Below, piece by piece: positions 1-8,170 of a DNA stretch of 35,459 nt; position 1 is the stretch's first letter; every line of letters starts with the position of its first letter. Made by a program: the position numbers and the translations under genes. The notes beneath the pieces were generated by a model. It saw nothing but the letters and a program-made list of their open reading frames with translations, did not search any database and was not told the origin of the DNA. Source of the stretch: JANNGZ01 sp031404155. Lineage in GTDB: Bacteria; Pseudomonadota; Gammaproteobacteria; Burkholderiales; Burkholderiaceae_C. The DNA is taken from positions 1 to 35,459 of the forward strand of contig JANNGZ010000179.1 in the NCBI GenBank assembly GCA_031404155.1, read 5' to 3'.

Positions 1-2048
1 GACAGCGCCGCGTCGCCGTGCATCTCGCCATCGCACTCGATGTGCGGGGCGCGTTGAACGAACAGATCACGTGCCGCCCGCATGCGCCGCGCCGACGCGC
101 GCGACGACGAGCCGAACACCGAGTGGGACAGAAACGCGACCTTCGGCGGCAGGCCGAAACGGCGCACCTCGGCGGCGGCCATCAGCGCGATGTCGGCCAG
201 GTCCTCGGCACTCGGCTCCTCGTTGACGAAGGTGTCGGCGATGAAAAGCGTGTGCTCGTCCATCAGCACCGCGTTCATAGCGGCGAAGGTGCGCGCGCCG
301 GGCTTCAGGCCGATGATGTTCTTCACGTGTTCCAGGTGCGCGTCGTAACGCCCGACCAGGCCGGTCAGCAGCCCTTGCGCTTCGCCGCGCTTGACCATCA
401 GCGAGGCGATCAGCGTGTTCGAGCGCCGCACCGCGGCCTTTGCCGCCTCGGCGCTGATGCCTTCGCGGCCCATCAGCCGGTGGTACATCTCCCAGTAGCT
501 GCGGAAGCGGCTGTCGTTCTCGGGGTCGACGAGCTCGAAGTCGCGCCCGGCCACGAGGCGCAGCCCGGCGCGCTCGATGCGCATGCGGATCACCTCGGGC
601 CGGCCGACCAGCACCGGCTGCGCCAGGCCTTCGTCGCGCACCACCTGCACCGCGCGCAGCACGCGCTCGTCCTCGCCCTCGGCGTAGACGATTCGCGCCG
701 GGTGGGCCTTCGCGGCAGCGAACACCGGCCGCATCACCATGCCGGTCTGGTAGACGTAGCGGTGCAGCGACTGGCGGTAGGCCTCGTCATCGGCGATCGG
801 TCGCGTGGCCACGCCCGACTCGGCCGCGGCGCGCGCCACCGCCGGCGCGATGCGCAGGATCAGGCGCGTGTCGAAAGGCTTGGGGATGATGTAGTCGGGC
901 CCGAACTTCAACTCCTGCCCGGCGTACGCGGCGGCCACTTCGGGCGGCGTCTCGGCCTTGGCCAAGGCCGCGATCTCGCGCACGCAGGCCAGTTTCATGC
1001 TCTCGGTGATCTTCGTCGCGCCGCAGTCCAGTGCTCCGCGGAAGATGTAGGGGAAGCACAGGACGTTGTTGACCTGGTTCGCGTAGTCGCTGCGCCCGGT
1101 AGCGACGATGCAATCCGGCCGCGCGGCCTTGGCCAGCTCGGGCCGGATCTCGGGCTCGGGATTGGCCAGCGCCAGGATGATCGGCTGGTCGGCCATCGTC
1201 GTGACCATCTCGGCCGAGAGCACGCCGGCCGCCGAGCAGCCCAGGAACACGTCGGCGCCCTTCACCACCTCGGCCAAGGTGCGCGACTCGGTGCGCTGGC
1301 AGTAGCGCAGCTTGCTTTCGTCGATCTTGTCGAAGTCCTCGCGGCCCTGGCGTACGACACCGCGCGAATCGCACATGAAGACGTTCTCGCGCTTGACACC
1401 CAGACCGACCATCACGTCCAAGCAGGCGATTGCCGCCGCACCGGCTCCCGACACCGCCAGCTTCACACGCCCGATGTCCTTGCCGACCAGTTCCAGCCCG
1501 TTGAGCAGCGCCGCCGCGCTGATGATCGCCGTGCCGTGCTGGTCATCGTGGAAGACCGGGATGTTCATGCGCTCGCGCAGCTTCTTCTCGATGTAGAAAC
1601 ACTCCGGCGCCTTGATGTCCTCGAGGTTCACGCCGCCCAGTGTGGGCTCCAGCGCGGCGATGATGTCGACGAGTTTGTCGGGGTCCTTCTCGGCGAGTTC
1701 GATGTCGAACACGTCGATGCCGGCGAACTTCTTGAACAGGCAGCCCTTGCCCTCCATCACCGGTTTGCTGGCGAGGGGCCCGATGTCGCCCAGGCCGAGC
1801 ACCGCGGTGCCGTTGGTGACCACGCCGACCAGGTTGCCGCGCGAGGTGTACTCGGCCGCCAGCTTTGGGTCGGCCGCGATCGCCAGGCAGGGGTAGGCCA
1901 CCCCGGGCGAATAGGCCAGCGAGAGGTCGCGCTGGTTCGACAGGGGCTTGGTCGGCGTGAGCGAGATCTTGCCGCGCGTGGGCGAGCGGTGGTACTCGAA
2001 TGCGGCTTCGGCGAGCGCTTGTTCAGCAGGCGACAGCGGCTTGGCCAT
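1..2048 (-). CDS. maeB: NADP-dependent malic enzyme, MaeB type (3' end cut by window)
   Basis: Catalyses oxidative decarboxylation of malate to pyruvate in the cytoplasm. The 682 codons present read MAKPLSPAEQALAEAAFEYH and onward. The malic-enzyme N-terminal domain shows SLAYSPGVAYPC (about 43-54), GLGDIGPLASKPVMEGKG (85-102) and FHDDQHGTAI (166-175). The NAD(P)-binding domain begins at VSGAGAAAIAC (199-209). From about residue 430 a phosphotransacetylase-like domain follows, which marks the large MaeB class (about 760 residues) rather than the short form; in this class it is thought to be regulatory rather than catalytic. About 80 C-terminal residues lie outside the window. The start is supported by GGAG six bases upstream. 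The gene is divergent from the polyene cluster. The long plus-strand reading frame over it is a GC-rich shadow. Confidence 0.96.
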   Translation of the reverse strand, partial: MAKPLSPAEQALAEAAFEYHRSPTRGKISLTPTKPLSNQRDLSLAYSPGVAYPCLAIAADPKLAAEYTSRGNLVGVVTNGTAVLGLGDIGPLASKPVMEGKGCLFKKFAGIDVFDIELAEKDPDKLVDIIAALEPTLGGVNLEDIKAPECFYIEKKLRERMNIPVFHDDQHGTAIISAAALLNGLELVGKDIGRVKLAVSGAGAAAIACLDVMVGLGVKRENVFMCDSRGVVRQGREDFDKIDESKLRYCQRTESRTLAEVVKGADVFLGCSAAGVLSAEMVTTMADQPIILALANPEPEIRPELAKAARPDCIVATGRSDYANQVNNVLCFPYIFRGALDCGATKITESMKLACVREIAALAKAETPPEVAAAYAGQELKFGPDYIIPKPFDTRLILRIAPAVARAAAESGVATRPIADDEAYRQSLHRYVYQTGMVMRPVFAAAKAHPARIVYAEGEDERVLRAVQVVRDEGLAQPVLVGRPEVIRMRIERAGLRLVAGRDFELVDPENDSRFRSYWEMYHRLMGREGISAEAAKAAVRRSNTLIASLMVKRGEAQGLLTGLVGRYDAHLEHVKNIIGLKPGARTFAAMNAVLMDEHTLFIADTFVNEEPSAEDLADIALMAAAEVRRFGLPPKVAFLSHSVFGSSSRASARRMRAARDLFVQRAPHIECDGEMHGDAAL

Positions 2049-2118
2049 GGCGGTCTCCGGGTGCGACAAATCGGTTGCGCAGGGTAGCGCCAAACGGGCG
2101 CGGAATCGAGCCCTACCC

Positions 2119-2136
2119 GGTGCTTCGCAAAGCACC
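2119..2136. other. Perfect 7-bp hairpin in the divergent intergenic region
   Basis: GGTGCTT and AAGCACC pair perfectly around CGCA within the 234-base gap between maeB and the exported-protein gene. It lies about 70 bases upstream of the maeB start, so it could be in the maeB leader or be an operator. There is no T-run, so it is not a terminator. Confidence 0.4.
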
Positions 2137-2182
2137 ACGCGATCCGCGACCGCAGGGCGCTTCGGCGGTGGCCCCAGCGGGC

Positions 2183-2188
2183 TACACT
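2183..2188 (+). promoter_or_regulatory. Possible -10 element for the polyene operon
   Basis: TACACT in the context GGGCTACACTGC resembles the -10 boxes common in high-GC betaproteobacteria. It lies about 95 bases before the first start codon of the cluster. No convincing -35 box is seen 16-18 bases upstream (CTTCGG is the closest), so this is weak. Confidence 0.3.
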
Positions 2189-2282
2189 GCGGCCGGCCAT
2201 TTTTTGAATCGCCGCCACCCCTGTTGCAGCCGAGACCTCGGCGAACACAGCCAAAAGAGCAACTGTCGATCCGAGGAAACCC

Positions 2283-2690
2283 ATGCGAGTTCTGTTGAAC
2301 ATTTTGACCGCAGCCATGCTGCTCACTGCGGCCAGCCTGGCCCAGGCGGCCTGCTTCCGTTGCGACCCGATCCTGAACATCGACAAGGCCCCGGTGACCT
2401 CCGCCTCGGGCAAGCCGCTCACCGAGGATGCGGTCAAGTCCGCGATCATCCGCTCCGGCGCCGCGCTGGGCTGGCAAATGCGCGACGACGGGCCGGGCAA
2501 GCTCACCGCCACGCTCAACCTGCGCAAGCACACCGCCGTTGTCGAAATCGCCTACAACACGGCCACCTACAGCATCACCTACAAGTCCAGCGTCGAACTC
2601 GACGAAGCCGACGGCAAGATCCACAAGAACTACAACGGCTGGATTCAGAATCTCAACCGCGGCATTTCAGCCCAACTGACCGCAGCCTGA
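2283..2690 (+). CDS. Small exported protein of unknown function heading the polyene operon
   Basis: 135 residues. The N-terminus is a signal peptide: two charged residues, a hydrophobic stretch (about 3-20), then AQA before ACFRCDP, so mature protein probably starts near residue 23. Two cysteines follow at once (CFRC). The rest is a small globular protein with an alternating strand pattern (LTATLNLRKHTAVVEIAYNT) and an IHKNYNGWIQNLNRGI segment. I recognise the general look of a proteobacterial exported family of unknown role but cannot name it. GAGGA precedes the ATG. Its TGA shares a base with the next ATG (2690), so it is translated with the acyl carrier protein, which suggests an envelope role linked to the cluster. 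Confidence 0.85.
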   Translation: MRVLLNILTAAMLLTAASLAQAACFRCDPILNIDKAPVTSASGKPLTEDAVKSAIIRSGAALGWQMRDDGPGKLTATLNLRKHTAVVEIAYNTATYSITYKSSVELDEADGKIHKNYNGWIQNLNRGISAQLTAA

Positions 2691-2980
2691 TGACGGTGCC
2701 AACAGCACAGACAAGCATGATCTCGGCCCGCGAACTTGCCGCGCTGATCGTCGACACCCTCAACCTCGAAGGCATCGACGCCGCGCAGATCGACCTCGCG
2801 GCGCCGCTGTTCGGCGAGGGCCTGGGGCTGGACTCGCTGGACATGCTGGAAATATCGCTCGTGATCCAGCAGCGCTTCGGGCTCAAGCTGCGTGCCGACG
2901 ACCCGCAAAATGAAGCGATCTTCTCTTCGTTGCAAAGCCTCGCCGACCATCTCGAGCGCTTGCAGTCCACGCCGGGTTGA
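2690..2980 (+). CDS. Acyl carrier protein
   Basis: 96-residue phosphopantetheine-binding protein. The attachment motif is GLGLDSLDMLE, with the modified serine at about residue 49, preceded by the usual LAAPLFGEGL helix and followed by an acidic recognition helix. It should carry the growing polyene chain in the cytoplasm. ATG 2690 overlaps the previous stop; an internal ATG at 2717 is a less likely alternative. The stop overlaps the TTG start of the next gene. It is the only carrier protein in the cluster, whereas characterised aryl-polyene clusters usually have two. Confidence 0.92.
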   Translation: MTVPTAQTSMISARELAALIVDTLNLEGIDAAQIDLAAPLFGEGLGLDSLDMLEISLVIQQRFGLKLRADDPQNEAIFSSLQSLADHLERLQSTPG

Positions 2981-3510
2981 GCGGCTTGGCCCCGCCGCTG
3001 CTGTCGGCTCTCTCGGCGGTAATGGCCTATCTGCCGACCGTTGTGCTGCTGTGGCTTGCGTTTTTCTTCGGCCGCACCTTGCGCCAGGGGGCCATGCCCT
3101 TGATCGAACGGATTGCGCGGTGCGGCAAGCCCGCGCTGTCGGCGCCGTTGTGCCGCTACACGCGCCGGCTCACCGCGCTGTGGAGCGCCTACTTCGTGTT
3201 GGCCGCGCTCGTGTCGGCAGGGGTCAATGTGTTGGGGGTCCGGGCCTGGGCCGCCCTGAACGCTGTGGTCTGGGCCGGCACGCTGCTGCTGTTCGTCGGC
3301 GAGCACAGTGTTCGCAAACGCCTTTTTCCGGACGAACAGTTTCCGGGCCTGCTGCAACAGGTGCGCGACACCTGGAGCATCTGGCGCGGGCCGGCACCCG
3401 CTGGCGCAAAAGCGGGCGCGATTGCCGCCGTGCATGCCGACACACGTGCCGACACGCGTGCCGACACGCGTGCCGACGCGCGGGCCGCCGAGAACACGCC
3501 GCCACGATGA
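2977..3510 (+). CDS. COG4648-like integral membrane protein (aryl-polyene cluster type)
   Basis: 177 residues starting at TTG 2977, which overlaps the carrier-protein stop. Hydrophobic stretches lie at about 8-32 (VMAYLPTVVLLWLAFFFG), 68-86 (LWSAYFVLAALVSAGVNVL) and 90-108 (AALNAVVWAGTLLLFVG), with a conserved-looking cytoplasmic segment HSVRKRLFPDEQFPGLLQQV after them. Small membrane proteins of this kind sit between the carrier protein and the acyl ligase in aryl-polyene and xanthomonadin clusters; the biochemical role is unclear. The C-terminus is a low-complexity ADTR repeat encoded by a 12-base tandem repeat, which suggests a dispensable tail. Confidence 0.75.
   Translation: MSGLAPPLLSALSAVMAYLPTVVLLWLAFFFGRTLRQGAMPLIERIARCGKPALSAPLCRYTRRLTALWSAYFVLAALVSAGVNVLGVRAWAALNAVVWAGTLLLFVGEHSVRKRLFPDEQFPGLLQQVRDTWSIWRGPAPAGAKAGAIAAVHADTRADTRADTRADARAAENTPPR
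3434..3481 (+). repeat. 12-bp tandem repeat, 4 units
   Basis: Four units of GTGCCGACACGC with one or two changes in the outer copies. In the membrane-protein frame it encodes repeated ADTR. The unit length is a multiple of three, so copy-number change keeps the frame. Confidence 0.85.
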
Positions 3511-3550
3511 TCGGCGCCCGCGGTCGTCCGGCCCGGTTTCTGGCCCGCCC

Positions 3551-5446
3551 GTGACGCCCAGCCCCAAGGCCGCACCGCACGCCGCGTCGAGCCCGGCGGT
3601 ACCGCCGTGTTTGTTCGCTTCGCCACTGCTCGCCGGCGCCAATGTGCTGGACCAGCCGGCGGTGCTCGGCAGCGACAGGACATGGACCTGGCGCGAGCTG
3701 CATGCCGCGTCGCTCGACCTCGCACAGCGCCTTGGCGACGCCGATGCGGTGGCCAACCTGTGCGGCTCGCGCGCGGGTTTTCTGGTCGCGTTCCTCGCAA
3801 CGCTGCGCGGCGCGCGGCTCACCGTGCTGCCGCCCTCGGGTGGCCATGCCGACCTGGTCGATGTGCTGAAGACCTGCCTGCGGCCGGTGGTTGTGGTCGA
3901 CGCAGCGGAGGACCTTCGCGACTCGTGGCGCGAACATGCGCGATGCCTGAGCTGGCGGCGAACGCCAGCGCCAGCGACATCGCCGCCGCCGGTGCCGGCC
4001 GACCTCGCCTGGCAACCCGACTGGCACCGCGCCGCTGTGTTGCTTTTCACCTCCGGCAGCACCGGTGCGCCCGAGTCGCAGGTGAAGTCGCTGCTGCACC
4101 TGGCGCAGGGCGCGCTGGTGCTGGGCGAGCGCCTGTCGTGCGATGTCGTCGGCGGCGTGGCCGCCCTGCGGCAGATCGTGTGCAGCGTGGCGCCGCAGCA
4201 TATGTTCGGCCTGGAGGCTTCGGTGATGCTGTCGCTGGTGCACGGCATCCCCGTGCGCGAGGGCCGGCCGTTGCTGCCGGCCGATGTGCAGCAGGCCTTC
4301 GCGAGCGCGCGGGCCGCGGCCTGGGTGGCAACGCCGTTGCACCTGCGCAGCCTGGCGCAGTCGAGCCTGGCGCTCTCGAATTGCAGCGTCGTGATCGTCT
4401 CCACGATGCCGTTGCCGCAGGCGCTGGCGCAGCGCACCGAAGCGCTGGTGGGCGCACCGGTGCTCGAAATCTACGGCTCTACCGAAACCGGCGTGCTGGC
4501 GATGCGCCGCGGCGCGAGCGACCCGCGCTGGTGGCCGGTGAGTGGCGTGCAAGTGGCACCTTTCGAGAGCGCGGTCGATGGCGATGGCGTGGGCTTGGGG
4601 GGGCACGAGGGCGGGGCCGGTGCCACCGCATCGGGCTCGCATTTCAGCTCACCGGTGACGCTGCTCGACCGCATCGAGCTGGCCCCCGACGGCAGTTTCA
4701 AGCTGCTGGGACGCCACGCCGACGTGATCAAGATCGCCGGACGCCGATCGTCGCTGGCCGGGCTCAACCTGCTGCTTCAGGACCTGCCCGGCCTTAGCGA
4801 CGGTGTGTTCTACCTGCCCGCGAGCGACAACCCCACCGAGCGCCTGTGCCTGATCCACGCCGGCCCCGCCCTGGACCGCGCCGCCACCGAGCGCTGGCTG
4901 CGTGCGCGCCTGGACCCGGTGTTCCTGCCCCGCAGCCTCATCCCCGTGGCCAAGCTGCCGCGCAACGACAACGGCAAGCTGCCGCGCGCCGCGCTCGACG
5001 AGGTCTACAGGCAGTGGCAGCACGCTATGGTGGCGCAGCTTCCTGAGGATGGCGAGGGTGATCGCGAGGGTGATCGCGAGAGTGACCGCGAGAGTGATCG
5101 AAAGCGCGATCCCCAGGGCGATGCAGCGCCCACGCCGCGCGAGTTCGAGTTCATGGTGCCGCACGACCACCCCGCGTTGCCTGGCCATTTCCCGGGACGC
5201 CCGATGGTCCCGGGCGTGTTGTTGCTCGACCATGTGCTGAGCCAGATCGCCCGCGGGTTCGAGCGCGAGGTCACGGTTTTGCAGCAGGTCAAATTCGTTG
5301 CGCCGCTGTTGCCCGGTGAGCTGGCGATGCTCTCGATCGACTCGGTCGGCGAGCGCTTCAAATTCTCGGTTCGCGTTCGGCGTGCCGGTGCGACGTTGAC
5401 GCTCGCCACCGGAGTCGTGTCAGCGGCCGAGGCGCCGTCGCGATGA
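3551..5446 (+). CDS. Acyl-AMP ligase fused to a hot-dog (ApeI/FabZ-like) dehydratase
   Basis: About 631 residues from GTG 3551. The N-terminal ANL-superfamily adenylation domain shows LLFTSGSTGAPE (164-175), the YGSTETG loop (308-314), GRHADVIKIAGRR (387-399) and NDNGKLPR with the catalytic lysine near 476. It should activate a starter acid (an aryl acid in the aryl-polyene model) for transfer to the carrier protein. After a charged Asp/Arg linker (about 499-529), residues 531-631 form a dehydratase domain with HPALPGHFPGRPMVPG, matching the ApeI-type motif around the catalytic histidine. These activities are separate genes (apeH, apeI) in the E. coli cluster. The start is uncertain: no good ribosome site is seen, the frame is open back to 3308 only because of the tandem repeat, and TTG 3611 is possible. 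The stop overlaps the next ATG. Confidence 0.88.
   Translation: MTPSPKAAPHAASSPAVPPCLFASPLLAGANVLDQPAVLGSDRTWTWRELHAASLDLAQRLGDADAVANLCGSRAGFLVAFLATLRGARLTVLPPSGGHADLVDVLKTCLRPVVVVDAAEDLRDSWREHARCLSWRRTPAPATSPPPVPADLAWQPDWHRAAVLLFTSGSTGAPESQVKSLLHLAQGALVLGERLSCDVVGGVAALRQIVCSVAPQHMFGLEASVMLSLVHGIPVREGRPLLPADVQQAFASARAAAWVATPLHLRSLAQSSLALSNCSVVIVSTMPLPQALAQRTEALVGAPVLEIYGSTETGVLAMRRGASDPRWWPVSGVQVAPFESAVDGDGVGLGGHEGGAGATASGSHFSSPVTLLDRIELAPDGSFKLLGRHADVIKIAGRRSSLAGLNLLLQDLPGLSDGVFYLPASDNPTERLCLIHAGPALDRAATERWLRARLDPVFLPRSLIPVAKLPRNDNGKLPRAALDEVYRQWQHAMVAQLPEDGEGDREGDRESDRESDRKRDPQGDAAPTPREFEFMVPHDHPALPGHFPGRPMVPGVLLLDHVLSQIARGFEREVTVLQQVKFVAPLLPGELAMLSIDSVGERFKFSVRVRRAGATLTLATGVVSAAEAPSR
5051..5110 (+). 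repeat. 12-bp tandem repeat, 5 units, in the interdomain linker
   Basis: Five imperfect units of CGCGAGGGTGAT encode a GDRE/SDRE linker between the ligase and dehydratase domains. The reading frame is kept whatever the copy number. Confidence 0.85.
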
Positions 5447-6321
5447 GGCTCTGGAAGGCCAAGGCCGAACGGGGCAGCGCCTGGTTGATCGGCGTGATGG
5501 CCTGGCTTGCCAGAACCGTTGGCCGTCCCTGCTGTCGCGCGCTGATATTGCCGATCGCGCTTTACTTCTTCGCGACGGACGGCGTCGGAAGACGCGCGTC
5601 GGCGGAGTTCCTGAGCGCCGCCCTCGGCCGCCCCGCGCGCTGGAGGGACGTGCTCGCGCATATGCATGCCTTCGGCGCCACGCTGCTCGACCGGGTCTAC
5701 ATGGCCAGCGGCGATTTCGAGCGCTTCCAGGTCACGATCGAAGGCGCGGCGCTGGTGGGCGAGGCCTTGAAGTCCGGCCGAGGCTGCCTGCTGCTCGGCT
5801 CGCACCTGGGCAGCTTCGACCTGATGAAGCTCGCCAACCAGGCGCTCCACCGGGAGCCGATCACGGTGCTGATGCACCTGGACCCGCGCGCGCGCCTGCG
5901 CCGCATCGCCGGCATCGACGACGGCCAGCCCGACGTGATTGCGCTCGGCCGCCCCGACAGTTTCTTGCGCGCCTTCGACGTGCTCGAGCGTGGCGGCGTC
6001 GTCGCCACACTGGCCGACCGTGTCGATGGCGTCGGCGCGAGCCTGGAGGCCCTATTCTTCGGCCGGCCGGCCGCGTTCCCGCTCGGGCCCCATGTGCTCG
6101 CCGCGCGTGCCGGCGCCGCCACGCTGATGTGCTTCGGCCTCTACGAAGGCGGCGCCAAGTACCGCATCGAGTTTGTCGAGATCGGGCCCGCAGCCGACGC
6201 CCGCGCTCGCGGTGCGGCGCTGCAACCGGTGGTCGACCGCTATGCCGCGCGGCTCGAGCAGACCGCGCGCCGCTACCCGCACAACTGGTTCAACTTCTAC
6301 CCGTACTGGACGCCGCGATGA
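5443..6321 (+). CDS. LpxL-like lysophospholipid acyltransferase
   Basis: 292 residues. The acyltransferase motif is HLGSFD (H121, D126, an HX4D pattern as in the LpxL/HtrB family), followed by GGVVATLADRVDG and FFGRPAAFPLGPHVLAARAGA, a typical second conserved block. The C-terminus HNWFNFYPYW matches the usual family ending. A hydrophobic N-terminal helix (about 13-45) should hold it at the inner membrane. In aryl-polyene clusters such a domain, often fused to a glycosyltransferase (ApeJ), probably transfers the acyl chain to the lipid/sugar anchor; here the two are separate genes. ATG overlaps the previous stop (ATGA), and its own TGA overlaps the next ATG. Confidence 0.88.
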   Translation: MRLWKAKAERGSAWLIGVMAWLARTVGRPCCRALILPIALYFFATDGVGRRASAEFLSAALGRPARWRDVLAHMHAFGATLLDRVYMASGDFERFQVTIEGAALVGEALKSGRGCLLLGSHLGSFDLMKLANQALHREPITVLMHLDPRARLRRIAGIDDGQPDVIALGRPDSFLRAFDVLERGGVVATLADRVDGVGASLEALFFGRPAAFPLGPHVLAARAGAATLMCFGLYEGGAKYRIEFVEIGPAADARARGAALQPVVDRYAARLEQTARRYPHNWFNFYPYWTPR

Positions 6322-6929
6322 TCGCCAACACGTTGCGCAGCGTCGCGCTGGCCGCGCTGCTGCTGGGATTGCGGCTCGGGCTCGGGCTCGCCGGCGTGGC
6401 CAGCGATGCCGCCGCCGCACCAGGTTTCGACCTGGCCGGCCTCGGTGCCTTGCTGCAAAACACGCCACGGCGCGAGGTGCGCTTCACCGAAACCCGCGAG
6501 TCGCAGTGGCTTCAGGCGCCGCTGCGCTCCAGCGGCACGATGCGCTCCAGCGCCACGATGCTGGAAAAACGCATCGAGTCGCCGCGCCGCGAAACCTGGC
6601 GCATTCTGGACGACCGGCTCCAGCTCATCGACCCCGTCTCGGGTGCCGCCAAGGACTTGCTATTGGCCGACGCGCCGGCGGTGGTGGCGCTGGCCCATGC
6701 GCTGCGCCGCGCGATGGCCGGCGACCTGGCTTCGCTCCAGCACGATTTTCAGCTGGCGCTCAGCGGCGACGAGCGGCAATGGCGGCTTCAGCTCACGCCG
6801 CGCAAGGCCAGCGTTGCGCGCCACTTGAAGCAGATCGAACTGCAAGGCATGCGCGGGCGGATTGACGAAATCGCGATCGTCGAAAGCCAGGGCGACCGCA
6901 GCGTCACGCGGCTGCATCACGATGAATGA
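6318..6929 (+). CDS. LolA-like outer-membrane lipoprotein carrier protein (polyene-associated)
   Basis: 203 residues. The signal peptide is a long Leu/Gly-rich segment (about 9-35; the GGCTCG triplication at about 6371-6388 encodes RLGLGL) ending at DAAAAPG. The mature part has the LolA-related pattern: LGALLQNTPRREVRFTETRE, then LEKRIESPRRETWRILDDRLQL, and later QHDFQLALSGDERQWRLQLTP. Proteins like this (ApeL type) occur in aryl-polyene clusters and are thought to carry the hydrophobic product, or a lipoprotein, across the periplasm. A tandem six-residue duplication (RSSGTM RSSATM) interrupts the region that normally has one copy. The start ATG overlaps the acyltransferase stop. Confidence 0.8.
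   Translation: MIANTLRSVALAALLLGLRLGLGLAGVASDAAAAPGFDLAGLGALLQNTPRREVRFTETRESQWLQAPLRSSGTMRSSATMLEKRIESPRRETWRILDDRLQLIDPVSGAAKDLLLADAPAVVALAHALRRAMAGDLASLQHDFQLALSGDERQWRLQLTPRKASVARHLKQIELQGMRGRIDEIAIVESQGDRSVTRLHHDE
6523..6558 (+). repeat. 18-bp tandem duplication inside the LolA-like gene
   Basis: Two adjacent copies of TGCGCTCCAGCGGCACGA differ by one base and duplicate six residues. Confidence 0.85.
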
Positions 6930-6980
6930 CCCGTCGCACGAATGCACATTGGCGCATGCCCGCGACTTCCAGGAGTGCCC

Positions 6981-8054
6981 ATGTTCGACCGAGACCCCCT
7001 GACGGCGCTTCAGGCCGTGACGGCCGCACAGCACCTGGCGTTTGCGCCGCTGGCGTTTCACGCCACCGCGGCGATGCGCGACCGCGGCGTGCTGGCCGCA
7101 TTGGCCAAGGCGGTGCCGCACGGCCTGAACATCGACGGCGTGGCGGCCCAGACCGGCTTGTCGAACTACGCCGTGCGCGTGCTGCTCGAAGCCGGCCTGG
7201 GCCTGCACATCGTGTGGCGGCGCGACGATGTTTTCCACATCGGCAAGCTCGGCCGCTTCCTGCTCGAAGACGAGATGACACGCGTGAACTTCGACTTCAC
7301 GCGCGATGTCTGCTACCAGGCCGCCGCATTTCTGGGCCAGGCGCTGAGCGAGGGCCAACCCGCCGGCCTGAAGGCGATCGGCCCCTGGGCCACGCTGTAC
7401 GAAGGCTTGTCCGAAATGCCCGAGCCGGCGCGCAAAAGCTGGTTCGCGTTCGACCATTTCTACTCCGACCTGGCGTTCCCCGCAGTGTGCGAGCGCCTCG
7501 CCGCCAGCGCCCCCGCAAGCCTGCTCGACGTGGGTTGCAACACCGGCAAATTTGCGCTGGCTTGCCTGGCCGGTTTGCCCGCCTGCGCAGTCGGCCTGGC
7601 CGACCTACCGATACAGCTCGACGTGGCGCGCGAGAACCTGCGCCGCGCCGGACAGATTGAGCGGGTGCGCTTTCATCCCGCCAACCTGCTCGACGACGCT
7701 GCTGCCTTGCCACCGGGCTACGAGTTGATCTGGATGAGCCAGCTTCTCGACTGCTTTTCCGAGGCGCAGATCGTCGCGGTGTTGCGCAAGGTGCGCACGG
7801 CCTTGCCGCCAGGCGGGCGACTTTGGATCCTCGAGCTGTTCTGGGACCGCCAGCGCTTCGAGGCCGCGGCGTTCAGCCTGCAACAGACCTCGCTGTACTT
7901 CACTTGTGTGGCCAACGGCAACAGCCAGATGTACGACTCGAAAGTGTTCCTCGCGCTGCTGCCGCGTGCCGGCTTGGCGGTCGACAAAATCAGCGACGGC
8001 GTCGGCGGCTATCACACGCTGCTTGAGTGCGTGGCGGCAAAGGGCGTGGACTAA
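6981..8054 (+). CDS. SAM-dependent methyltransferase with winged-helix N-terminus
   Basis: 357 residues. Residues 1-100 look like the dimerisation/winged-helix domain of O-methyltransferase-type enzymes (RGVLAALAKA, then VAAQTGLSNYAVRVLLEAGLGL, then FHIGKLGRFLL). The Rossmann SAM-binding motif is LLDVGCNTGKFA (181-192), followed by GLADLPIQLDVA (acidic loop) and LIWMSQLLDCFSEAQIVAVLRKV. ATG 6981 is chosen because AGGAG lies five bases upstream; an earlier ATG at 6942 has no ribosome site. In the aryl-polyene model a methyltransferase (ApeB type) modifies the aryl ring, but the substrate here is unknown; methyltransferases of this general shape also occur in flexirubin-like clusters. Confidence 0.85.
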   Translation: MFDRDPLTALQAVTAAQHLAFAPLAFHATAAMRDRGVLAALAKAVPHGLNIDGVAAQTGLSNYAVRVLLEAGLGLHIVWRRDDVFHIGKLGRFLLEDEMTRVNFDFTRDVCYQAAAFLGQALSEGQPAGLKAIGPWATLYEGLSEMPEPARKSWFAFDHFYSDLAFPAVCERLAASAPASLLDVGCNTGKFALACLAGLPACAVGLADLPIQLDVARENLRRAGQIERVRFHPANLLDDAAALPPGYELIWMSQLLDCFSEAQIVAVLRKVRTALPPGGRLWILELFWDRQRFEAAAFSLQQTSLYFTCVANGNSQMYDSKVFLALLPRAGLAVDKISDGVGGYHTLLECVAAKGVD

Positions 8055-8170
8055 ACTTCACGCCGCGTCACGGTCGAAGAAAAGTGGGAGGGTGCGGTCC
8101 CGCCGGACATGCCGGCCTGGCAAGCAGGCCTCGCCCGCCAAGCCCCGGTCCGCGGTCCTCGGAGTTCAGT
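8055..8170. other. Structured spacer before the ketosynthase
   Basis: This 116-base gap is one of the few loose junctions in the operon. It holds a GGCCTG/CAGGCC hairpin (8114-8130, five-base loop). The ketosynthase frame is open through it, but the encoded Arg/Pro-rich peptide does not look like a ketosynthase N-terminus. Confidence 0.4.

Noticed and set aside
18..2087. 689-codon plus-strand open frame over the malic enzyme
   Set aside because: It is the mirror frame of maeB in very GC-rich DNA; its translation is rich in His, Arg and Gly without any recognisable domain, while the minus strand has all malic-enzyme motifs.
3224..4642. Long minus-strand open frames across the ligase gene
   Set aside because: Antisense shadows; the plus strand carries an intact adenylation domain with overlapping neighbours.
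3434..5110. Short repeats considered as CRISPR or phase-variation tracts
   Set aside because: Units are contiguous 12-mers with no spacers, so not CRISPR; being multiples of three they cannot switch the frame on and off.
8027..8170. 48-codon N-terminal extension of the ketosynthase
   Set aside because: The extension overlaps the methyltransferase stop and encodes an Arg/Pro-rich peptide; TTG 8171 has a proper ribosome site and gives the family N-terminus.
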